Source: Nymphaea colorata (Eukaryota; Streptophyta; Magnoliopsida; Nymphaeales; Nymphaeaceae). From it: DNA of 64,000 nt. Under the pieces are notes generated by a model. That model had not been told where the DNA came from and searched no databases. It saw only the letters and a program-made list of their open reading frames with translations. The position numbers were made by a program, and so were the translations under genes. Every line of letters begins with the position of its first letter. Within the stretch, counting starts at the first letter, position 1. The stretch is from the NCBI RefSeq assembly GCF_008831285.2, contig NC_045139.1, positions 21,430,412 through 21,494,411 of the forward strand, written 5' to 3'. This document shows positions 21,803 to 31,262 of this stretch, piece after piece.

Positions 21803-22251
21803 CATCAAGTAATTGGTGAAATGAAATAAAATAACGTGAGAAAAAGAGGGATGAAAGAAAATTAATGTAGTCCTAGACCGGATGATCTGGTCCGTCTAGT
21901 TGGGAGAAAACATGTTGCCTTACACTGGGTCTAGATCAAGCTCAACTGATTTAGTTCCTTACATCATGCAGGGACTGGCGGCCTGATGCCTTACTTCTCT
22001 TTCTTTTCTATGCTAATTATAACAAGCATCACTGATACCTCTCGTCCAAATAGAGAGGTCGACTCCTCCTTCTTTATAAAAACAATAGCCATTAGCTATG
22101 TCACATGGGTATGGGTATGGGTGCGGTTGCGGGTATCGGAGCGGGTATGGGTATGGACTATTTTGAAAAAACTTGGGTGCGGGGTTGTGGCCGTATACAC
22201 ACACACATATATATATATATGTCAAAAAATTTCAAACAAAATAAAATATTT

Positions 22252-22284
<33 letters not shown>

Positions 22285-22844
22285 CATATTTTATATAGAT
22301 ATATATATATATATAAATTATAAACAGAATAACATATGCATAAATCATGATCCAAAATTTATAGATGCTATCATACTACTAAACAAAGTATGGAACTAAT
22401 TAACATACAAAATCCAATCACCAGCGACTGGCGACTGGAAGCTCTCTTTTTCAGGTGAGTCTTGTTCAGTCCCCTCTCTCTTTCTTTATCTCTCTCTCTC
22501 ACTCAGCTCGTGAAGCCCTCCACCTCAACCCTCTGCATCGAGGCGCAGGGTCTCTGCAAACCCTCCGCCCCAAGGCAGAGGGTCGAGGAAACCCTCTGCA
22601 AAATTCCGTAAGCATTGCATTTCCTTGACCGCCTGATCGAATACAGCAACAACCACAAAATGCGGAGTCTTATGCATTAACATAAGAACGGAAGAACGGA
22701 GCTCGATCAAAAATGAAAAAACAGCAAACAGCAGAACAAAAACTGAAGATGAAGTGAAGTACAATCATCGTTCGCCTGTCGTTGTTCTTCACAAAACAAA
22801 AGAAATCTCTTTTGCCGCTCGCCATTCGCCGCCTGCCTGTATTT
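21803..22844. repeat. Tandem 1,042-bp unit, copy 1
   Basis: Starts CATCAAGTAATTGG and is repeated in direct orientation from 22845. It contains the AGACCGGATGATCTGGTCC box, a run of GGGTAT-type hexamers, CA/TA microsatellites, and a CCCTCTGCATCGAGGCG segment. It retains about 40 bp around 22156-22196 that copy 2 lacks. No coding content is recognised. It could be a satellite-like duplication or the edge of an unrecognised element. Confidence 0.9.
22107..22156. repeat. GGGTAT/GGGTGC degenerate hexamer run (also at 23149-23197)
   Basis: About eight tandem hexamers of the type GGGTAT, GGGTGC, GGTTGC, CGGAGC in each tandem copy. The G-triplets spaced by three bases could form a G-quadruplex. They are not plant telomere repeats (TTTAGGG). 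Confidence 0.8.
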
Positions 22845-23285
22845 CATCAAGTAATTGGTGAAATGAAATAAAATAACGTGAGAAAAAGAGGGTTGAAATA
22901 AAATTAATGTAGTCCTAGACCGGATGATCTGGTCCGTCTAGTGGGGAGATAACATGTTGCCTTACATTGGGTCTAGATCAAGCTCAACTGATTTAGTTCC
23001 TTACATCATGCAGGGACTGGCGGCCTGATGCCTTACTTCTCTTTCTTTTCTATGCTAATTATAACAGGCATCACTGATACCTCTTGTCCAAATAGAGAGG
23101 TCGACTCCTCCTTCTTTGTAAAAACAATAGCCATTAGCAATGTCACATGGGTATGGGTATGGGTGCGGTTGCGGGTATCAGAGCGGGTACGGGTATATAC
23201 ACACACACATATATATATGTCAAAAAATTTCAAACAAAATAAAATATTTACACACACACACACATATATATATATATACATATTT

Positions 23286-23366
<81 letters not shown>

Positions 23367-23901
23367 TACAAACAGAATAACATATGCATAAATCATGATC
23401 CAAAATTTATAGATGCTATCATACTACTAAACAAAGTATGGAACTAATTAACATACAAAATCCAATCACCATCGATTGGCGACTGGAAACTCTCTTTTTC
23501 AGGTGAGCCTTGTTCAGTCCCCTCTCTCTTTCTTTATCTCTCTCTCTCACTCAACTCGTGAAGCCCTCCACCTCAACCCTCTGCATCGAGGCGCAGGGTC
23601 TCTGCAAACCCTCCGCCTCAAGGCAGAGGGTCGAGGAAACCCTCTGCAAAATTCCGTAAGCATTCCATCTCCTTGACCGCCTGATCGAATACAACAACAA
23701 CCACAAAATGCAGAGTCTTATGCATTAACATAAGAACGGAAGAACGGAGCTCGATCAAAATTGAAAAAACAGCAAACAGCAGAACAAAAACTGAAGATGA
23801 AGTGAAGTACTGTCATCGTTCACCTGTCGTTGTTCTTCACAAAACAAAAGAAATCACTTTTGCCGCTCGCTGTTCGCCGCCGCTCGCCGTTCACCGCCTG
23901 C
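22845..23901. repeat. Tandem 1,042-bp unit, copy 2
   Basis: Near-identical to copy 1 apart from a deletion of about 40 bp next to the GGGTAT hexamers, scattered substitutions, and a much longer AT microsatellite (23300-23362, versus about 20 bp in copy 1). The end is set where GCCGCTCGCC-type sequence diverges from copy 1. Confidence 0.88.
23300..23362. repeat. (AT)n microsatellite
   Basis: About 63 bp of uninterrupted AT dinucleotides within tandem copy 2. The matching place in copy 1 (22297-22316) is far shorter. Confidence 0.95.
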
Positions 23902-24484
23902 TAGTGTCTCTCGTTGTTCATCTGCCGTCGTCGGTCTCTATCGGTGAAGAGTGAAGACGAAGAACCTTCGTCGACGAAAATATCTTTAAGGGTTTCAATA
24001 ATTTTAACGTGAAAATTGCAAAAAAAATGTTAAAATGTAAAACACTTTAAAATCTAAAACCAAACCATTTTGGACCCGTGTTGCCATCAATTTTTTTTTT
24101 ATTTCCACCAATAACCTGTTGTGTTCTGGTGAATAGGGCACTGCACGACAAAATGGTTTCACCAATTTTTTTTTTATGTTCAGACAAAAAAAAAAGAATT
24201 GCCATTTTTTAGGGAAGAGCAGTGCTGGTCACTGCCTTCATCATCTAGCAAATCTGGTGAGTACCGACCAAGATTGGTTGCTGCACTCTTTTAGACACCG
24301 TCAATGTCTGATGCCCTTCATAAAAAAAAATTAAGTGCTACCGGACACGCTTCTTAAAAATATTGTTTGGCAGATCCGGCGGGTGTCATCTTGTTGATGG
24401 ACAACTGATGGCAAGTCTTCAATGAACGACAGAATCCGTCGTTTGCTACGTGGTTCTTACTAGCCACTGTCCCTTCCTGTTGGT
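23902..24484. other. Intergenic DNA, nothing recognised
   Basis: Begins GC-richer next to the tandem repeat and becomes AT-rich with several A or T runs. It contains the left flank of copia-2, whose target duplication GTACA is at 24485-24489. Confidence 0.5.
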
Positions 24485-24489
24485 GTACA

Positions 24490-24964
24490 TGTTGGGATTT
24501 CTCCCCTTCATGCATATACAAAACCAAACGTATATATCCTAAAACAGGATCATGCTCATGCTAAATCATTGAATTAAACAAAACCTTAAACTTAAAGCGG
24601 AAGCGTACCTGAATCCATCTGAAGAACTGGACGGTAGATCGCGGTAGGATCTTCCAGGGTCTTTACGGCGCGCTTGAGGTCTCTCTCAGATGGGGAAGAG
24701 GAAAACCTTAGAAACCAACGTTTCAGGCAACCATTGCACGACCCCATGGACCACTACCATTTTTTAATGAGGACAATTACGAATTCCGCCCATCAAAGAG
24801 TCTGTAATTGCGTACTGGTATCTATACATTTCAAAATTACCCCATACCATCTAAAATGACGTAATATCCCAAAATGCAATCACTTAAGTGGATATTTATT
24901 TTAAGACAGCCATAATATCTGAAATTCCTCATAGACATATACCGGCCCACCAAATGATCTTACA
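24490..24964 (-). repeat. Copia-2 3' LTR
   Basis: 475 bp. The minus strand begins TGTAAGATCATTTGG and ends AAATCCCAACA. The target duplication GTACA precedes it at 24485-24489. Confidence 0.94.
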
Positions 24965-24976
24965 ATCTCCCACTTG
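24965..24976 (-). promoter_or_regulatory. Copia-2 polypurine tract
   Basis: The minus strand reads CAAGTGGGAGAT directly before the 3' LTR, a sequence commonly seen at this place in Tork-type copia elements. Confidence 0.88.
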
Positions 24977-25367
24977 GGCCAAATATGTCTTTATACATTT
25001 AGACATTACATAAAACCTTAGGAGCTCATAACTGCTATCTTATTAAACGTTATTTTTACCAATCTCGTCCATGACCATATCAACACAGAACCAAAGCGGC
25101 TTTCGCTATATTAAAATTAGCTAAACCTTCAATGATCACAAATGTTAACACAATCAATGACATAGATCTGATATGGATGTATAGCATGAGAATAACATGT
25201 AATGTGATTACAACATGTCTATTCTCAACTGGTCCAACTTTAAAACTTTATAGAGATCAAAAACATAAACATATAAACACAGAATGGAACCAAAGAACTT
25301 TAAACTTTATTCTGCAGAAAACTGAATATGTGTCCATACATAAGAGCAAACAAAATACAAACTCCCA

Positions 25368-27960
25368 CTAAACCTGCACATCATCCAAGGATAACATCCC
25401 CATACGAACAACATGTTCATGAAAGACCTTATGTGTTAAACCTTTGGTAAGCGGATCCGCAATCATGGAGTTTGTCCCAATATGCTCTAGACACCTGACC
25501 ATTCTGTATCCTCTTTTTAACAGCCCAAAAACTTAATGTCGATGTGCTTCGACTTTGACAAACTGTGGCTGTTATTAGAGTACATGACTGCTGAATTATT
25601 GTCACACAAAAACCTTAGTGGTCTTTCTACACCATACATAATGCGCAGCCCATGACAAAATTCCGCAATCATGAAACATGGTTGGATGCCTCGTAACATG
25701 CTATGCTACTGTCTTGGCACCCAGCAAAGTCAGAATCTGAATACCTAATGATCTCCAGCTGGTCTGACTTCCTGTATGTGAGCATAAAATCTTATGTTCT
25801 TTGCAAGTACCTCAAAACTCTTTTTGGCTGCTTTCTAATGATCCATACCAGGATCACTTAAGTATCTGCCTAACATTCCAACGATAAATGCAATATCCAG
25901 GCGAGTACAAACCTGAGCATACATAAGGCTTCCCACAAAAGACAAATAAGGAATCATTTCCATTTCCTTACATTTGAATTCACTTTTAGGGCATTGTTTG
26001 AGACTAAACTTGTTTTCTTTAGCAACTGGAGTATCTCCTGGTTTACAATCCTTCATGTCATATCGCTGAAGCACCTTATCAATGTAGGCCTTTTATGATA
26101 ATCCAAGAATACCCTGAGAATGATCTCGAAATATTTGGATCCCTAATACAAAAGATGCACAACCAAGATCCTTAATGTCAAACTTTGTTGACAAAAATTC
26201 TTAGTTTCATGCAATATTCCTATATCATTACTTGCCAGCAATATATCATCGACATATAAAACCAGAAAAATAAATTTACGCCCACTGAACTTTTGGTATA
26301 CACATTCATCAACCATATTAGTTTCAAAGCCAAATGAAACTATAACTTGATGAAACTTGTAATACCACTGACAGGAATCTTGCTTTAGCCCATAGATGGA
26401 TTTCTTGAGTTTGCAAACCATTTTCTTTGTATCTCCTGAAGCAAAGTTTTCTGGTTGCACCATATATATCGTTTCATCAATGTCTCCATTTAGAAACGCT
26501 GTCTTAACATCCATCTGATGCAGCTCTAAGTCAAAATGAGCTACAAGTGCCATTATAGTCCTGAAAGAGTCTTTCAACGAAAATGGAGAGAAAGTCTCTG
26601 TATAATCAATGCCTCCCTTTTGAGTAAAGCCCTCTGCGATAAGACGTACTTTATACATTTTGATGTTACCTAATGAATCCCTCTTGGTTTTAAATATCCA
26701 TTTACAACCATTGGGTTTCACACATTTAGGCAAGGGAACAACTTTCCATACGTCATTGTCCATCATGGACTTTATTTCCTCATTCATGACATCTATCCAC
26801 TTAAGAGATTTAGAACTCTTTATTGCTTGCTGGAGGTTGACAGGATCATCCTCCATTAAGCCCATATCAACATCATGTTCTTGGAGATAGACAAAATCAT
26901 TTGAAATTGTATTTCTCCTCTCTCGAGTGGATCTCCTCAGTGGCACCTCTGCTTGATTTTCTTGAGGTTGTTGAGTTTGTTCTCCAGTAGGAAGATCGAC
27001 ATCATTGCCTTCTTCTGAATAGAGTGGACTCAGGTCCCTCTTCAAAGGCAATGTTTCTAACCTGATCACCTCCCCAAACTCAATATCTTCAAAGAAATGG
27101 GCATTTTCCTTTCAAAGAAAGACTTACTGAATAGATTATAAAACTTATAACCCCTTAATGTTTGTTCATTTTCCCTTTATACAATCGGTGTAAACATTAA
27201 AGTTTGCAAAATCAAGGGACTCAAGAATTCCTTTCGACATAAGCCTTTATATTCTCTTTTCAGAGATATGTCCTAAGCGCCAATGCCATAACATAGCAGA
27301 GTTCTCTTTGGCTAATTTTCTTTTAGTACCACTAGACGTAACATGCAAGGTTTCATTATATGAAGCAACCATATCAAACAAATAAAGGTTATCGCTACTA
27401 GACAAAGAACCAGTGGCAATCAAATTTGAGTACAGAAACAACTTAAATTTACTTTCTCCAAATGAACAATAATAACCAAACTTATTCAATGAGGAAATAG
27501 GAACCAAATTCCATCTAAAAGACGTTACCACTTGAGTTTCTGTCAAATTCAAATAACAACCAGTCTTTAACAATAACCGAAAATCTGCTATGGCTTCAAC
27601 CTTCGCCTTCTTGCCATCGCCCACATAGATGAATCTTTCAGCATCAATTGACGTTTGACAATTTAGGCAGTCTTGCATAGAGACACTTATGTGAGTAGTA
27701 GTACCTAAATCTACCCACTAAGTATTTCTGGGTACTGAAGTTAAATTAACCTCAGAACAAACCAAAGTGAGAAGTGTACCCTTCATTTCACGCCATGCGT
27801 GATACTCAGTACAATCCTCCTTCATATGACCTTCACCTTGCAAAAGAAGCAGCCTGATAGGCATTCCTTATGCTTCTTTTGTTTCTTAACGGATGATTGG
27901 TCAATTGTAGCTTCCTTAATAGTCTTTCTTTTCTTACTTATAAAAATCGAATCATTTAAC
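25368..27960 (-). pseudogene. Copia-2 gag C-terminus and pol, integrase core missing
   Basis: From the 5' side: zinc knuckle CFFCKGEGHMKEDC at 27851-27811 (C-x2-C-x4-H-x4-C). The protease site is altered (VDLGTTTH, where D-S-G is expected). The pre-integrase region (27678-27247) ends with the HWRLGHISEKR zinc motif. At about 27150-27165 the sequence passes directly from the TDCIKGK segment before the integrase core to the GYKFYN segment after it, so the whole D-D-E core is gone. The reverse transcriptase follows (QMDVKTAFLNGDIDETIYM; LYVDDILLAS with YVDD at 26256-26245), then RNase H, ending in ADPLTKGL and a stop at 25370-25368. Frameshifts occur near 27100, 26190 and 25700. Reverse transcriptase motifs remain readable. 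Confidence 0.9.
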
Positions 27961-28715
27961 TCATGAATAGTACTCAAAATTTGCAAATATCATATAAGCA
28001 TAACTCACTATACAAAGAACAAACCAAAGTGTGCTCACAATCAATACATGTACAAAGATGAAACAACAAATATAAATGAATTTAAACACAATGGCCCAAA
28101 ACCCATCACAAGGTACCGGTTTAACGTTAATATCCAATCTTTGGATTGAAATACTAACTGCAAGTGATATTCTTGGTCAACAATGAATATAGATAATTAA
28201 CTCTGTCAAACAACGAGCCTATTTTTGGATTGACTCGCCATTCACATGAAAACCTAAAAAATTGTCACATATTCATTGTCCTGTATACTTAAACCTGACC
28301 AAGCAACAATCCTCCTTTGGGTTGATCATTGCCCGCATGGATCAAGTATACTACCATCTAATGTTCAAAACAGGCAAATTCGTACAACAGAGGTCACTTT
28401 GGCGACATAAAATACAAACTTACTCATTTCAAACAATAGACATGGCCAAAGATCAAATTCATAATCCAAATATTCATCTAAAGTACACCCACAAATTTAA
28501 AACATGCAAAACATGATACATGAATTAAAATTTACATATAAAATTTGTCATTCATTGAATCCAAAACCAAATGATTCAATGATGTGACACATACAAAATT
28601 GCCTTACATGAATCCAAAACCTGATGCATAAACCAAATTACAAACAAATTTGTCCTTCATTAAATCCAAAACCAAATGATTCAATGATATGGGCCCAAAA
28701 GAGTACAAAATTTTA
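27961..28715. other. Copia-2 internal non-coding segment
   Basis: Where copia Gag should be encoded, I see no capsid-like frame on the minus strand. There is a 105-bp tandem duplication: AAATTTGTC followed by a TTCATTRAATCCAAAACC box at 28541 and again at 28646. The segment is probably either a decayed Gag region or sequence inserted after the element lost function. Confidence 0.55.
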
Positions 28716-29275
28716 TGAATCGGTACCACAATCGTGCTTAAGAGGGTCAAGAACCACTGAATCGGCCTCAAAATAGCCCGTATCGGTTTTAAACCACAAC
28801 TAAAACACCCACATAGCCCTAAACAGTGCTAAACCGGTCAAAAATTGGACGAACCGGTCAAAAAATAGACCGTATTGGTTTCAAAACCCACTGAACCGGT
28901 TTGAAAATGACTTAAATCGGTTCTAAAACCGGTCTGAAAAGCCCTGAATCGGTTTGAAAATCAATTGAACCGGCTGAAAAACAACTGAACCGGTACGAAA
29001 ATGGACCGAATCGGTTCCAAAACTGAATGAACCGGTCTCCAAAAGGTCCGAAACGGTCTGAATCGGATTTAAACTTAATGAGCCGGACCCAAAACGATCG
29101 GGATCGACCCCCAAAAGGTCCGAACCGGTCCCTAAAAGGTCCAAACCGGTCTGAATCGGACCGAATCGGTTCTGAATCGTATTGAATCGCTCTGAAACCG
29201 AATGAACTGGTTCGAGTCTTTTCCAAAACCGGTTTTAAAAAATGAACCGATTTACATAACTTAAAGCACATGTCG
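28716..29275. repeat. AACCGGTY-type degenerate minisatellite inside copia-2
   Basis: More than twenty copies of ACCGGT or close variants (ATCGGT, GTCCGA) occur at irregular spacing of about 10-25 bp, joined by short A-rich linkers. The core is self-complementary (AACCGGTT). On the minus strand the repeat reads as runs of F-G-P-F-R-D-R-F, a by-product rather than a protein. Confidence 0.9.
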
Positions 29276-29345
29276 GACCCGACCCGGTCCGAAAAAACTT
29301 AACACGGGTGCAGGGGGCGGCAAACGAATTTTTTTTTTTTTTTTT

Positions 29346-30000
29346 AAAGCTGATGGATCCGGATCGGGTCTGTCAAGACCCGACCCGGGCCGACCCGCCC
29401 GCTCGACCGCGCGAGCGGTCGCGGGCGTCGCCTCCACCGGCAAGCCACCCAACACTGTGGGTGGTCGGCGGTGGGTGCCGCCGACCGACGCCCGCCGCAA
29501 TGGCCGGCCGACGCCCGCCGCGATGGCCGGCCGACGCCCGCTGGAAAGCGGCAGATTCTGGCTGGTTTCCCCTCTTCTTTATTCTGCCCTTTTGCTTGAG
29601 TTGGAGGAGGGAACAGCAGCGACGAAAGAGCCGCCGGCAGTCCACCCAACGGCGTGGGTGGCCGCCGGTGGGTCGCGCCTGGACGGCCGGCAGTCGGCCG
29701 TCGCTTTCCGGCGACGGTAGCCCCTTTAAATGGCGGATTCCGGCCGTCCTCCTTCTCCTTTGGTATCTTCCCCTTTCTGAAGTTGGGCGGTGGTTACAGC
29801 GACGAAGAAGCCGCCGGCAGGCCACCCAACGGCGTGGGTGGCCGCCGGCGGGTCGCGCAAGGATGGTGGGGTTCGGCCGACGCCTGCCAAGACGGTCGGA
29901 AACCATCGCCTCTCTTGCACGTCCGTCGACCCCTCTTGCATCTCCCATGTCACAGGCGACTGCAGCGGAAGCCCGACGGCTTCCGTTGCTCGCCCAAGCA
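29346..30000. repeat. GC-rich, CpG-dense block with 180-bp repeats, bounded by two T17-type tracts
   Basis: About 655 bp that is far richer in G+C and CpG than the rest of the window. Two copies of a 180-bp unit are evident (GCCGCCGGCAG then CCACCCAACGGCGTGGGTGG, at 29630 and exactly 180 bp later at 29810). A more diverged third copy lies near 29438. Both sides carry the same motif: AA, a run of about 15-17 T, then AAA (29329-29348 and 30001-30020). On the minus strand these are poly(A) tracts. Long open frames here (for example 29308-30057) reflect GC-rich low complexity and lack domain similarity. Confidence 0.85.
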
Positions 30001-30102
30001 ATTTTTTTTTTTTTTTTAAATCACAGATGCCAAGAACAGGGAAGAACCGAACGATAAGACACACAAAATCACCAAAATTTCAACGATATAACAATGAGCA
30101 TA

Positions 30103-30115
30103 GGCTCTGATACCA
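30103..30115 (-). promoter_or_regulatory. Copia-2 primer binding site (Met-initiator tRNA)
   Basis: The minus strand reads TGGTATCAGAGCC two bases inside the 5' LTR, the exact plant copia initiator-Met primer site. Confidence 0.95.
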
Positions 30116-30117
30116 AA

Positions 30118-30593
30118 TGTTGGGATTTCTCCCCTTCATGCATATACAAAACCAAACGTATATATCCTAAAACAGGATCATGCTCATGCTAAATCATTGA
30201 ATCAAAAAAAACCTTAAACTTAAAGCGGAAGCGTACCTAAATCTATCGAAAAAACTGGACGGGTAGATCGCGGTAGGATCTTCCAGGGTCTTTGCGGCGC
30301 GCTTGAGGTCTCTCTCAGATGAGAAAGAGGAAAACCCTAGAAACCAACGTTTTAGGCAACCATTGCACGACCCCAGGGACCACTACCATTTTATAGTGAG
30401 CACAATTACGAATTCCACCCATCAAAGAGTCTGTAATTGCGTACTGGTATCTATACATGTCAAAATTACCCCATACCATCTAAAATGACGTAATATCCCA
30501 AAATGCAATCACTTAAGCGGATATTTTTTTTAAGACAGCCATAATGTCTGAAATTACTCATAGACATATGTCGGCCCACCAAATGATCTTACA
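30118..30593 (-). repeat. Copia-2 5' LTR
   Basis: 476 bp, about 95% identical by eye to the 3' LTR. It is followed by the target duplication GTACA at 30594-30598. Confidence 0.94.
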
Positions 30594-30598
30594 GTACA

Positions 30599-31080
30599 AT
30601 GAAAGAGTTCGTGCATGGGCGCGTGAGATAGAGAGAGAAAGAAAAGTGGAAACCGCTGCCTAAAATTTACCTTGTGGCAGCCTTCACCCATGCCTACTTT
30701 CCCTATTTTCATGGAGAGGTAGAAGAGGCAGAGTCACCTGTCAGGCAGCCAACTTGGCAGGATTTTTCTGTTGGAGAACAAATATGGCAGCCCTTAGCTG
30801 CCCATCAACTTATACATATTCGATTTCCCTTTTTGTTCAAACAGTGCCCATAGTAGTAGTTAGTAGCCGATGGCCCAATGCCTCCTGCTGATCTGAGCAA
30901 CATGAACCCCTTTTGTTTTTTCCTTTTATTTGAATACATATGTGAATCATTTTGCAAAACATAATTAAGTAGCACAACTGCCATTATATTCCACTGGCCC
31001 CGATTGATCTCAAAGTTAAAAAAAACCTGGTCAACTTGTCCCGAACAAGACATAAGTATGCATCAAGGGTAGAGTGAAAG
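30599..31080. other. Intergenic DNA, nothing recognised
   Basis: No domain, repeat end or RNA gene seen. Confidence 0.5.
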
Positions 31081-31262
31081 AGGGGCAGAAATGGCCTCGG
31101 CCCCTCCTCAAAAATAAAAAATATTAAAAAAATTATATGTAAGATTTAAAAAATTTTATTTGTCCTATAACAAAAAATTTTGAAAAGTGATATTTCAGCT
31201 ACTGTCAAAATTTTGAAACCATAATTTGGCCTCCCTCATGAAAAATTCTTTGCTCCTCCCCT
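31081..31262. repeat. Interspersed repeat, family X copy 1 (AGGGGCAGA...CTCCTCCCCT)
   Basis: Shares layout and internal phrases with 63777-63969: a GGC(C)CCTCC-like start, an A/T-rich middle with AAATTTTGAAAA, then CCATAATTTGGCCTCCC near the 3' side and a CTCC.CCC end. The ends are short imperfect inverted repeats (AGGGGC / GCTCCTCCCCT). It looks like a MITE or short non-autonomous element. Confidence 0.6.

Larger units (their letters stand above)
24490..30593 (-). mobile_element. Copia-2: full-length Ty1/copia element with deleted integrase core, 6,104 bp
   Basis: LTRs at 24490-24964 and 30118-30593 (TG...CA) are flanked by GTACA on both sides (24485-24489 and 30594-30598). The primer site at 30115-30103 is a perfect TGGTATCAGAGCC. 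The polypurine tract is at 24976-24965. I count about 25 differences between the LTRs, roughly 5%, so it is older than copia-1. Gag N-terminal sequence is not recognisable. From the zinc knuckle onward the order is Gag knuckle, protease, pre-integrase, (gap), reverse transcriptase, RNase H. The polyprotein C-terminus (ADPLTKGL, HVVRMGM) suggests the Tork/Tnt1-like group. The 5' half (about 28-30.1 kb) is filled by repeats and GC-rich sequence described separately. Confidence 0.94.

Noticed and set aside
22107-22156. Interstitial telomere repeat
   Set aside because: The hexamers are GGGTAT and variants, not the plant TTTAGGG heptamer.
29308-30057. 249-codon + strand frame and opposing frames in the GC-rich block
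   Set aside because: Open frames in several frames of GC-rich repeated sequence, with no motif. They cross the T17 tracts and are antisense to the retrotransposon.
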